A stretch of 64,000 nt of DNA from Cyanobium sp. FGCU52 (GTDB taxonomy: Bacteria > Cyanobacteriota > Cyanobacteriia > PCC-6307 > Cyanobiaceae), in contig JANWUS010000041.1 of assembly GCA_024958715.1 (NCBI GenBank), positions 34,542 through 98,541 on the forward strand, in the 5' to 3' direction. Position numbers and translations under genes: made by a program. Below the pieces are notes generated by a model that was not told the DNA's origin, did not search any database, and saw only the letters and a program-made list of their open reading frames with translations. Position 1 is the stretch's first letter, and each line of letters begins with the position of its first letter. Shown piece after piece: positions 28,346 to 37,111 of this stretch.

Positions 28346-29083
28346 ATGACCACCATCACCGAAATCGCTCCCGATCTGTTCCGGCTCTCGATCCACGTGC
28401 CGGAACTGGACATGCAGTTCAACCACTTTCTGGTGCGGGATCAGCAGCCCCTGCTGTTTCACGCCGGCCTGAAGGGCATGTTCCCCCAGCTCCGCGATGC
28501 CGTGGCCACGCTCATTGATCCGGCCGCGCTGCGCTACGTGGCCTGGAGCCACTTCGAGGCGGATGAGATCGGCGGTCTCAACCAGTGGCTCGAACTCGCC
28601 CCGGAGGCCGAACCCGTGTGCACCTTTGTGGGCAAGGTTGTCAGCGTCGACGACGTGGCCCTCCGGCCCGCCCGCGGCATGACGCCCGCCGATGTGCTCG
28701 CCACCGGCACCTATCGCTTCCGTTTCCTTTCCACGCCCCACCTGCCCCACGGCTGGGATTCCGGCCTGCTGTTCGAGGAAACGCGCCGCACCCTGTTCTG
28801 CTCCGATCTCTTCCACCACTTCGGCGATCCACCGCCGCTCGTGTCCCACGACCTGATCGGTCCCTCCCTGGCGGCGATGGAACAGATGCAGCAGGGCCCG
28901 CTGGCCGGGTATATGCCCTACACCCCGCAAACCGATGGCCTGCTGGCAGCCCTCGCCTCTCTCCAGCCGGAAACCCTGGCGCTGATGCACGGCTCCTCCT
29001 ATTCCGGCGCCAGCGCTCCGATGCTCAACGAGCTGGCCGCTGCCATGCAGCAGGTGTTCGGCGGCGCCTCCTTTTCGCCATGA
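28346..29083 (+). CDS. MBL-fold diiron protein, ODP-like (flavodiiron-related)
   Basis: A 245-residue metallo-beta-lactamase-fold protein. The metal-site motif is H-F-E-A-D (AWSHFEADEIGGL), with CSDLFHHFGD and LMHGSSYSGAS as the later ligands, like the diiron domain of flavodiiron proteins and the stand-alone oxygen-binding ODP proteins. It lacks a flavodoxin domain. It may bind O2 or NO; that is inferred from the ligand pattern. It is coupled by ATGA overlap to the methyltransferase. Confidence 0.8.
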   Translation: MTTITEIAPDLFRLSIHVPELDMQFNHFLVRDQQPLLFHAGLKGMFPQLRDAVATLIDPAALRYVAWSHFEADEIGGLNQWLELAPEAEPVCTFVGKVVSVDDVALRPARGMTPADVLATGTYRFRFLSTPHLPHGWDSGLLFEETRRTLFCSDLFHHFGDPPPLVSHDLIGPSLAAMEQMQQGPLAGYMPYTPQTDGLLAALASLQPETLALMHGSSYSGASAPMLNELAAAMQQVFGGASFSP

Positions 29084-29874
29084 GCGCCACCGACTATTTC
29101 GCGGCCCATGCGTCGTCCGAGCAAGAGCAGCTCCGGCTCCAGGGCCTGGAGCTCACCTGGGATCCCATCACCCACCGCCGCCTGCTCGCGGCCGGCGTCG
29201 GCGAAGGCCAGCGCGCTCTGGTGGTGGGTGCCGGACGCGGCAGCATCACCCGCCTGCTGGCCGAGCTCACGGGCACGCGCGTGGTCGCCGCCGACGTGGA
29301 TCCCCGCTTTCTCGATCCCGCCGATCCCCGCTACGAGATCCGCCGGCTCGACATCACCGATCCAACGGTGCTCCCAGGCGAGCGGTTCGATGTGATCCAC
29401 TGCCGCTTCCTGTTGATGCACCTGGGCGATCCCCTCGCCGTGCTGCGCACCCTCGCTCGCTGCCTCACGCCCTCCGGTTTCCTGCTGGTGGAGGAACCGA
29501 ACATGCACACCTGGGCGGCGGCCGATCCCAGCCAGCCCGGCGCCGACCTCCTCAGCCGGGTGATCAGCTGCGCCCTCCAGGCCACCGAAGCGGCGGGCGT
29601 GTGGCGCAACGCCATCGGCCCCCGCCTTCCCAGCCTTCTCAGCCAGGCCGGGCTGCGCGTATCCGCCTGCGAGGGAACCTGCTTCCTGGCCGATCGCTCC
29701 GATCCAGCCCGCCACGCCTTCGCCACCCAGTCGCTGCAGCTGGTCGCCGCCAACGCCATCGCCGCCGGTTCACTCACGGCCCCGGAACTCCAGGCTGCGC
29801 TCGGGCTGCTCCGCGATCAGCAGATCAGCGTGGTGAGTCCCACCCTCTTCGGTGCGGTGGCCCATCGTCCCTGA
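29080..29874 (+). CDS. SAM-dependent methyltransferase
   Basis: A 264-residue class I methyltransferase with ALVVGAGRGSITRLLAEL as SAM-binding loop, VVAADVDPRF as motif II and FDVIHCRFLLMHLGDP before the catalytic region. The substrate is unknown. ATG at 29080 overlaps the stop of the ODP-like gene, so the two proteins are made together. Confidence 0.8.
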   Translation: MSATDYFAAHASSEQEQLRLQGLELTWDPITHRRLLAAGVGEGQRALVVGAGRGSITRLLAELTGTRVVAADVDPRFLDPADPRYEIRRLDITDPTVLPGERFDVIHCRFLLMHLGDPLAVLRTLARCLTPSGFLLVEEPNMHTWAAADPSQPGADLLSRVISCALQATEAAGVWRNAIGPRLPSLLSQAGLRVSACEGTCFLADRSDPARHAFATQSLQLVAANAIAAGSLTAPELQAALGLLRDQQISVVSPTLFGAVAHRP

Positions 29875-29936
29875 AGCTGTCTTCCCGAAAGCGCCACCTA
29901 GGATCCGTTTCGGTTCAGGTTCGGCCAGGGGCGTTC

Positions 29937-30188
29937 GTGACACATTGGCTGGTCCTGGCGATGGCCATCGTTGCCGAGGTGGTGGGCACCACGTCGCTGA
30001 AAGCCAGTGACGGTACTCAGAAACCGCTGCCTTCGCTTCTTGTGGTTGTGGGCTATGCCCTGGCCTTCTTCTTCATGTCCCAGACCCTCAAGGTCATCCC
30101 CGTTGGTGTCACCTACGCCGTGTGGTCGGGATTCGGCATCGTGCTGGTGATCAACCTCTTCTCCAGATCCAGTGCCCATGGAGGCTGA
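29937..30188 (+). CDS. SMR family transporter with internal deletion
   Basis: An 83-residue small-multidrug-resistance (EmrE-like) protein. It has the conserved glutamate in MAIVAEVVGTTSLKAS, the second and third helices (LLVVVGYALAFFFMSQTLK; GVTYAVWSGFGIVLV) and then jumps straight to the usual C-terminal INLFSRSSAHGG. Normal members have about 105-110 residues, so roughly 25 residues of helix 3-4 are missing in frame. It is probably non-functional or altered. GTG start at 29937. Confidence 0.75.
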   Translation: MTHWLVLAMAIVAEVVGTTSLKASDGTQKPLPSLLVVVGYALAFFFMSQTLKVIPVGVTYAVWSGFGIVLVINLFSRSSAHGG

Positions 30189-30199
30189 TCCTGCCGCCC

Positions 30200-30919
30200 A
30201 TGCCCCCGAGAGACCCGCTGCCGATCACGCTGTGCCTCACGCTTGGAGGTCGGCCGGATCACCTGCGCCGCACCCTGGCCAGCTTGCTTGTTGACAGCCC
30301 GTTTGCTGCGGTCCTGGCGATCAATGATTTTCGCGATGAAGCCTCCAGCGCGGTCTTTCGTGCCGCATGTCCCATGGGGACGCTCATCGTTCCACCCCGA
30401 CGCTTAGGACATCATGCCGCTGTGGATGTTCTTTACCGAAATGTGCAAACACCCTATGTCTTTCATTGCGAGGATGACTGGCTTTTTGTGCGTCCGCTTG
30501 ATTGGCGGCCGATGCTGCGTCTTCTGAATCGCAATCAACGCATGACTCAGCTCTGTCTCAGGAGAGTGGAAGATTTCCGCATGCCTGCGCGCGAGCTCCG
30601 GCTCATGAGAACGATTGTCGACAAAGATATAACCTATGTCCGTTTGGATGATGGCCAGCCGCACTGGCATGGTTATACTTTCAATCCCCATCTTGCTTCC
30701 ATGGAGCTGTGGCGGGATCTGGGAGGCTTCAGCGCCTATCGAAGCGAGTGGGATCTGTCCTCTGGTCTGCGCAATCAGGGCCGCTTCGTTGCCTATCTCT
30801 ACCCCGGGGCATGTACCCACATCGGCGGCGATCGCAGCATGGCGTCCCCGGTGCAACGCGGCGGATGGAAGCGGTGGTTGCGGTGGCCAGCTGGCGCATC
30901 GACGCGCCGGCTTTTCTGA
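30200..30919 (+). CDS. Glycosyltransferase family 2-like protein
   Basis: A 239-residue protein with a GT2-like start (LTLGGRPDHLRRTLASLLVD), a D..D-like element (FHCEDDWLFVRPLDW) and a C-terminal domain with HIGGDR. It probably makes a sugar linkage on a surface polymer; the donor and acceptor are unknown. Base composition is lower in GC than the core genes, consistent with transfer. Start chosen at ATG 30200. Confidence 0.65.
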   Translation: MPPRDPLPITLCLTLGGRPDHLRRTLASLLVDSPFAAVLAINDFRDEASSAVFRAACPMGTLIVPPRRLGHHAAVDVLYRNVQTPYVFHCEDDWLFVRPLDWRPMLRLLNRNQRMTQLCLRRVEDFRMPARELRLMRTIVDKDITYVRLDDGQPHWHGYTFNPHLASMELWRDLGGFSAYRSEWDLSSGLRNQGRFVAYLYPGACTHIGGDRSMASPVQRGGWKRWLRWPAGASTRRLF

Positions 30920-31157
30920 ATCTGACGAAAGCGCATCAGGAACAACTGGATCGCCTCCAGACGCTGAAGCCCGGCCTGGCCGCATGCATCCTCCGTGAGT
31001 CAGCGCTTCCGGGCGCGGTCAAACGGTCTACTCCCATGGCTCATGGGCGCACCTTTGCCTCGGACTCCGCGGTTCTCGCTTCCCCAGGCCGGGCTTCGGT
31101 GTCCGGAACCTGCCTGCCACCACGGCTCCCTGGCCCCCAGCGCCATAGGATCCCCCC

Positions 31158-33962
31158 ATGCCCTCCAGCCCCACCGTCGGCTCCGAAGCCACCACCGCCG
31201 GTGGCGTGCCTGCGCTGGATCAGCTGTTTCCCTTTCCCCTCGATCCGTTCCAGCTCGACGCGATCGACGCCCTTAACCAGGGCCACTCCGTGGTGGTGAG
31301 CGCCCCCACCGGCTCCGGCAAGACCCTGGTGGGCGAGTACGCCATCCATCGCGCCCTCGCCCACGGACGCAAGGTTTTCTACACCACCCCGCTCAAGGCC
31401 CTCTCCAACCAGAAGCTGCGCGATTTCCGCCACCAGTTCGGCGCCGACAACGTGGGCCTGCTCACCGGCGATCTCAGCGTGAACCGCGAGGCGCGGATCG
31501 TGGTGATGACCACCGAGATCTTCCGCAACATGCTCTATGCGGAGATCGACCACCCCGACAACGATCCCCTCGCCGATGTGGAGGCGGTGGTGCTCGACGA
31601 GTGCCACTACATGAACGACTCCCAGCGCGGCACTGTCTGGGAGGAGTCGATCATCCACTGCCCCTCCCAGATCCAGCTCGTGGCCCTCTCGGCCACCGTG
31701 GCCAACGCCGGGCAGCTCACCGACTGGATCGAGCGGGTGCACGGCCCCACCCGCCTGGTGCACAGCGATTTCCGGCCGGTGCCGCTGGCCTTCAGCTTCT
31801 GCAGCGCCAAGGGTCTGCACCCGCTGCTCAACGACGAGGGCACCGGCCTGCACCCCAACTGCAAGGTCTGGCGCCCTCCCAAGACCACCCGCCGCAAGGG
31901 TCCGAAGACGCCCCGGCCGCCCCAGCCCGAGGCGGCGCCGCTGCCGTTCGTGGTGGCCCAGATGGCCGAGCGCGACATGCTGCCCGCCATCTACTTCATC
32001 TTCAGCCGCCGCGGCTGCGACAAGGGCGTGCGCGACCTCGGCAAGGTCTGCCTGGTGCAGCCCCACGAGCAGGAGCGCATCCGCGCGCGGCTTGATGCCT
32101 TCGTGGCGGCCACGCCGGAGGCGGTGCGCGAAGGCGGCCATGCCGAGGCCCTGCTGCGCGGTATCGCCGCCCACCATGCCGGCGTGCTGCCGGCCTGGAA
32201 GGAGCTGATCGAGGAGCTGTTCCAGCAGGGCCTGATCAAGGTGGTGTTCGCCACCGAAACCCTCGCGGCCGGGATCAACATGCCCGCCCGCAGCACCGTG
32301 ATCTCGGCGCTCTCCAAGCGCACCGAGCGGGGCCACCGTCCGCTGATGGGCAGCGAGTTCCTGCAGATGGCCGGCCGGGCCGGCCGCCGCGGGCTCGACT
32401 CCCAGGGTTATGTGGTCACGGTGCAGAGCCGCTTCGAGGGCGTGCGCGAAGCCGGCGCCCTGGCCACCAGCCCCGCCGATCCGCTGGTGAGCCAGTTCAC
32501 CCCCAGCTACGGCATGGTGCTCAACCTGCTGCAGCGCTACGACCTCGCCAAGGCGAAGGAACTGGTGGAGCGCAGCTTCGGCCGCTACCTCGCCACCCTC
32601 GACCTGGCCGAGGACGAGGCCCGCATCGCCGACCTGCTCGCCCAGCTCGATGCCCTCGAGAACCGCGGCGGTGAAGTGCCCTGGGACGACTTCGAGGACT
32701 ATGAAAAGCGCCGCGGCGCCCTGCGCGAGGAGCGGCGCCTGCTGCGGATCCTGCAGCAGCAGGCCGAGGAGACCCTCGCCCACGAACTCACCCTGGCGCT
32801 GCAGTTCTCCAGCGAGGGCACCCTGGTGAGCGTCAAGGCGCCCCAGCTGCGCGGCCGCATCACCCCCGCGGTGATCGTGGCCAAGCAGCCCGGTTCCGGC
32901 CAGTTCCCCCTGCTGCTCTGCCTCACCGACGAGAACGTCTGGATCCTGCTGCCCTGCCATGCCGTGGTGAGCCTGCACGCCGAGCTCTCCTGCCTGCAGG
33001 TGTGCCAGCTCGATCCCCCCGAGCTCCACCACCTGGGCGAGCTGCGCCACGGCAACGACACCAGCGCCGGCATGGCCCTGGCCGTGGCCTCGATGGCCCG
33101 CCGCCACGACATGCACACCCCCCGCTACGACCTCGCCGGCGAGGTGCAGACCCAGGCCGAGCGGGTGCGCGAACTCGAAGAGGAGCTGGAGCTCCATCCC
33201 GCCCACCGCTGGGGGGATCGCAAGCAGCTCAAGAAGCACCGCCGCCGCATGGAGGAGCTGGAGGTCGAGATCGAGGAGCGCCGGCGCGTGCTCCACCACC
33301 GCTCCAACCGCCACTGGGACACCTTCCTGTCCCTGATCGACATCCTGCGCTTCTTCGGCGGCCTCGACGGCGAGGAGGGTCTCGAACCCACCGAGGTGGG
33401 CCGCACCGTCGCCGCCCTGCGCGGCGACAACGAACTCTGGCTGGGCCTGGCCCTGATGAGCGGCCACCTCGACGACCTCGATCCCGCCGAACTGGCGGCC
33501 GTGCTCGAGGCCATCTCCACCGAGGTGAACCGGCCCGATCTCTGGTCGGCCTTCCCGCCGCCGGCGCCGGTGGAGGAGGCCCTCCACGACCTGCGCGGCC
33601 TGCGCCGCGAACTGCAGCGCCAGCAGGAGAGCCGCCAGGTGGTGGTGCCGGTGTGGTGGGAGCCGGAACTCACCGGCCTGGTGCACGCCTGGGCCAAGGG
33701 AACCCCCTGGGGCGACGTGATCGCCGCCACCTCCCTCGATGAGGGCGACGTGGTGCGCATCCTGCGTCGCACCGTCGACCTGCTCGCCCAGGTGCCCTAC
33801 TGCGAAGCGGTGAGCGAGCAGCTGCGCACCAACGCCCGCCGCGCCCTGCGCGCCATCAACCGCTTCCCGGTGTGCGAGGTGGAGGATCTGCTGGCCGGCA
33901 AGCCGCCGGAACCCGGCGCCGAAGCCAGTCCCGATCCGGCGCCCGGGCTCAACGGGGCCTGA
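31158..33962 (+). CDS. SKI2/Mtr4-like DEAD/DEAH-box RNA helicase
   Basis: A 934-residue helicase. Walker A VVSAPTGSGKTLVGEYA lies near residue 50; motif II is DECHYMND (DExH type), motif III LSATVANA and motif VI QMAGRAGRRGLDS. The C-terminus carries a DSHCT-type domain of SKI2 helicases. It unwinds RNA, with a role in RNA processing or degradation inferred from the family. Common in cyanobacteria upstream of fumC. Confidence 0.92.
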   Translation: MPSSPTVGSEATTAGGVPALDQLFPFPLDPFQLDAIDALNQGHSVVVSAPTGSGKTLVGEYAIHRALAHGRKVFYTTPLKALSNQKLRDFRHQFGADNVGLLTGDLSVNREARIVVMTTEIFRNMLYAEIDHPDNDPLADVEAVVLDECHYMNDSQRGTVWEESIIHCPSQIQLVALSATVANAGQLTDWIERVHGPTRLVHSDFRPVPLAFSFCSAKGLHPLLNDEGTGLHPNCKVWRPPKTTRRKGPKTPRPPQPEAAPLPFVVAQMAERDMLPAIYFIFSRRGCDKGVRDLGKVCLVQPHEQERIRARLDAFVAATPEAVREGGHAEALLRGIAAHHAGVLPAWKELIEELFQQGLIKVVFATETLAAGINMPARSTVISALSKRTERGHRPLMGSEFLQMAGRAGRRGLDSQGYVVTVQSRFEGVREAGALATSPADPLVSQFTPSYGMVLNLLQRYDLAKAKELVERSFGRYLATLDLAEDEARIADLLAQLDALENRGGEVPWDDFEDYEKRRGALREERRLLRILQQQAEETLAHELTLALQFSSEGTLVSVKAPQLRGRITPAVIVAKQPGSGQFPLLLCLTDENVWILLPCHAVVSLHAELSCLQVCQLDPPELHHLGELRHGNDTSAGMALAVASMARRHDMHTPRYDLAGEVQTQAERVRELEEELELHPAHRWGDRKQLKKHRRRMEELEVEIEERRRVLHHRSNRHWDTFLSLIDILRFFGGLDGEEGLEPTEVGRTVAALRGDNELWLGLALMSGHLDDLDPAELAAVLEAISTEVNRPDLWSAFPPPAPVEEALHDLRGLRRELQRQQESRQVVVPVWWEPELTGLVHAWAKGTPWGDVIAATSLDEGDVVRILRRTVDLLAQVPYCEAVSEQLRTNARRALRAINRFPVCEVEDLLAGKPPEPGAEASPDPAPGLNGA

Positions 33963-33974
33963 TCTCCGGCGCCC

Positions 33975-35336
33975 TCAGAAGCTCAGTACCGCATTCACGC
34001 CCAGGGCCAGGGCCGTGGGCGTGGCAGGACTGCCGCCTGGGTTGATCAGGAGTTGCGCTCCCGGCTGCAGCATCAGACCCGGCAGCAGCTGAAGGCCGTA
34101 GGAGAGCTCGAGGGTCAGCTCGCTCACCTGGGGCCTGATGGCGGGGTTCAGCAACGCCTGCGCCTGCTGTTGCTCCCGCAGGGCCGAGCTGTAGCCGCCG
34201 TAGGCCAGGCCCAGGGCCAGCACATCCCGGGGGCGGCTGGCGAAGGGGCCATAGGCCACCACGCCCGTGCTGAAGAACAGGGGCATCGGGCTGACGCTGG
34301 TGTCGGGCGCGGTGACCAGGCTGCCGAAGATCCCCACCTGGCGCCCATCGGCCTTCGTGCCCAGCCTGGCGATCGCCTGGTCTGCCACCGCGTAGAAGCC
34401 ATGGCGGCCCCCGGTTGTGGTGGTGGAGTCGAAGGCCTGCACCTCTCCCCCGAGCACGAAGGCACCCAGCTTCAGGTTGCCGGGCAGGCCCGTGGCATCA
34501 GGCCCCTGGTTGTGTTTCCAGCCGATCTCGCCGATGGCGAAGGCGGGGCCATCGAGGGTGAAATCCAGGCCATGGCGGTTCGCCAGTCCCACCTCAGGAT
34601 CGGCGTTGTAAACGCCGGCCATCACGTAGATGTCCCCCGGTGGCGTGTAGCGGGCCCTGGCACCCCAGGTCGTGGCGGGATAGCCGAGCGCACCGGGTGC
34701 GTTGTAGAAGATGGCGAAGGGAATTGCGTTGAAGGCCACCGAGGTGAACTGGCGGAAGTAGCGCGAAGCCGCGAACTCCTCCCCATACAGGCTGTCGATC
34801 GACAGGCGGCCGACGCGCAGGTTCAACGTGTCCTCGAACAGCGACTGGCTGTAACTCAGGGTGGTGAGCCGTGGGCCGGGGGGCGCAACATCGGACGACT
34901 GGATCGGGAAGGTGTTGCCAACAACATCCTGCGAGAGCTGGGTGCCGAAGTTCGCGGCAAAACCCACATGAAACTCACCGCCCTCCAGTCCAAGCGCCTT
35001 GCCGGTATCCACCTTCAGGTCGGCGCTGAACATGTTGTATCCGGTGAAGCCTCGCTCCCTTCCCCCCATCGGGTTGCCATAGGGATCGCTGATCAGCAGC
35101 AGCTTCACCTGCACGCCCTGATCCCACAGGGCGCTGCGCACGCCGCCCCAATCGCCGAGGAGATAGTTCTGCTCAAACTGCCGGTCTTCCACCGCGGCGG
35201 AATCCGGCACCCTCGCCAGCACATCCTGCTCCCCTGCCGCCAGTCCCCCCGCAGGAGCCCCCAGCAGGCCTGCCGCCGCCAGGGCCAGCAGTGCGGCGCG
35301 GCTTCGTCTGCCCATTCGATTCCTGCACTGGGGCAT
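33975..35336 (-). CDS. Carbohydrate-selective porin, OprB family
   Basis: A 453-residue outer-membrane protein with a signal peptide (RAALLALAAAGLLGAPAGGL at ~12-32) and an OprB-type barrel: LLGDWGGVRSALWDQGVQV, LRVGRLSIDSLYGEEFA and a final strand LALGVNAVLSF ending in Phe. It likely lets sugars or organic acids through the outer membrane. Its close neighbours (fumC, malic enzyme) suggest C4-acid handling, but this is only inference. An alternative start lies at 35315. Confidence 0.85.
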   Translation of the reverse strand: MPQCRNRMGRRSRAALLALAAAGLLGAPAGGLAAGEQDVLARVPDSAAVEDRQFEQNYLLGDWGGVRSALWDQGVQVKLLLISDPYGNPMGGRERGFTGYNMFSADLKVDTGKALGLEGGEFHVGFAANFGTQLSQDVVGNTFPIQSSDVAPPGPRLTTLSYSQSLFEDTLNLRVGRLSIDSLYGEEFAASRYFRQFTSVAFNAIPFAIFYNAPGALGYPATTWGARARYTPPGDIYVMAGVYNADPEVGLANRHGLDFTLDGPAFAIGEIGWKHNQGPDATGLPGNLKLGAFVLGGEVQAFDSTTTTGGRHGFYAVADQAIARLGTKADGRQVGIFGSLVTAPDTSVSPMPLFFSTGVVAYGPFASRPRDVLALGLAYGGYSSALREQQQAQALLNPAIRPQVSELTLELSYGLQLLPGLMLQPGAQLLINPGGSPATPTALALGVNAVLSF

Positions 35337-35646
35337 GGCTAAGATCCGTGAGAAATAAGGACAAATCAGCGCGCCGATGCTACGCGCACAGCCTTCCGCA
35401 TCCGCGCTGGGCTGGACAGCGCTCTGATCGCCTCATACCCGAGTGGATCGGGCTGGAGTTTCATTACAGGCATTGATCGAAGGTGGCGCTTGGTGCAGGC
35501 GCTGCTATACAGCCATAAAGCCATTAAAAGTAAAGAACTGGAAAGGATCCGCCGCCCGCGTCGGTTGAATGCGGCACCACGACTCTCTAGGATTTTCTGT
35601 AGGGCCGGCGGGATCCGCGGTTCGTCTTTGTTAAATGTGATCAGCG
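35337..35646. other. Divergent intergenic region between porin and fumC
   Basis: About 310 bases with a locally AT-rich stretch (35480-35560, including CCATAAAGCCATTAAAAG) likely to hold the promoters for both directions. No protein or structured RNA was identified. Confidence 0.45.
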
Positions 35647-37053
35647 ATGAGTGTCACGCGCGTTGAAACCGACAGCCTCGGCTCCGTTGAGGTTCCAGCC
35701 GACAGGCTCTGGGGTGCGCAGACCCAGCGCTCCCTCGAGCACTTCTCCATCGGTGAGGATCTCATCCCCCGCGAGATGATTCCCGCCTACGCCATCGTCA
35801 AGAAGGCGGCGGCTCTGGTGAACCATGCGGCCGGTCGCCTGGCCGACGCCCAGAAGACTCTGATCGTTCAGGTCTGCGACGAGATCCAGGCCGGCCAGCA
35901 CCTCGATCAGTTCCCGCTGCACGTCTGGATGACCGGCAGCGGCACCCAGTTCAACATGAACGTGAACGAGGTGATCGCCAACCGCTGCTCGCAGATCGCG
36001 GGCCAGCCGCTGGGGAGCAAGACGCCGGTCCACCCCAACGACCACGTCAACATGTCGCAGTCGTCGAACGATTCGTTCCCCACCACGATGAACGTGACGG
36101 CGGCGCTGGGCGTCAAGCAGAAGCTGATGCCCGCCGTGAAGGCCCTGCGCGATGCCTTGGATGCCAAGGCCCAGGCCTGGACCTCCGTCGTCAAGATCGG
36201 CCGCACCCACCTCCAGGACGCCACCCCCCTCACCCTCGGCCAGGAGATCTCCGGCTACGTGGGCATGCTCGACGACAACCTCCAGCGCCTGGAGCAGGCG
36301 GTGACGGGGGTCTACCGACTGGCCCTGGGGGGTACCGCCGTGGGAACCGGCCTCAACTGCTCCCCCGGCTTCGACACGTCGGTGGCCGCCCGGATCGGCC
36401 AGCTCACCGGCCTGCCCTTCATCACCGCTCCCAACAAGTTCACCGTGCAGGGCGCCCACGACGACCTGGTGCAGCTCAGCGCCACCCTCAAGACCCTGGC
36501 GGTGTCGCTCTACAAGATCGCCAACGACATCCGCCTGCTCTCCTGCGGACCCAGGGCCGGTCTGGCGGAACTGAAGATCCCGGCCAATGAGCCGGGCTCT
36601 TCGATCATGCCCGGCAAGGTGAATCCCACCCAGTGCGAAGCGCTGGCGATGATCGGCGTGCAGGTGATGGCCAACGACACCGCCGTGGCCTTCGGCGGCG
36701 CCGGCGGTTATCTGGAGATGAATGTCTATAAGCCGTTGCTGATCTTCAACATCATGAAATCGGTGCGGATCATGACCGATGGCTGCACCAACTTCCGCAC
36801 CTTCCTGGTGGAAGGGGCCGAGCCCAACCACAAGCAGATCGACGAATTCCTGCAGCGCTCCCTGATGCTGGTCACCGCTCTGAGCCCGGTGATCGGCTAC
36901 GACAAGGCCTCCAAGGTGGCCCACTACGCCCTCGACAATGACCTCACCCTCAAGGAAGCAGCCCTGAAGCTCGGTTTTGTCTCCGAAGCGGTGTTCGACC
37001 AGGTTGTCGATCCCGTGAAGATGGTCAAACCCTATGTCGCCTCCTCCAGCTGA
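35647..37053 (+). CDS. fumC: Class II fumarate hydratase FumC
   Basis: A 468-residue fumarase of the TCA branch. The signature [11 protein letters not shown] is the conserved loop with catalytic Ser. Substrate-site features include [26 protein letters not shown] and [16 protein letters not shown]. It interconverts fumarate and malate; the malic enzyme gene follows in the same direction 58 bases later. ATG at 35647. Confidence 0.96.
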   Translation: MSVTRVETDSLGSVEVPADRLWGAQTQRSLEHFSIGEDLIPREMIPAYAIVKKAAALVNHAAGRLADAQKTLIVQVCDEIQAGQHLDQFPLHVWMTGSGTQFNMNVNEVIANRCSQIAGQPLGSKTPVHPNDHVNMSQSSNDSFPTTMNVTAALGVKQKLMPAVKALRDALDAKAQAWTSVVKIGRTHLQDATPLTLGQEISGYVGMLDDNLQRLEQAVTGVYRLALGGTAVGTGLNCSPGFDTSVAARIGQLTGLPFITAPNKFTVQGAHDDLVQLSATLKTLAVSLYKIANDIRLLSCGPRAGLAELKIPANEPGSSIMPGKVNPTQCEALAMIGVQVMANDTAVAFGGAGGYLEMNVYKPLLIFNIMKSVRIMTDGCTNFRTFLVEGAEPNHKQIDEFLQRSLMLVTALSPVIGYDKASKVAHYALDNDLTLKEAALKLGFVSEAVFDQVVDPVKMVKPYVASSS

Positions 37054-37111
37054 GGACGCGCCGCCGCCTTGTCCCGTCCACGCCTCCACCTCCCCTTTGC
37101 TCGCCCCTGCC

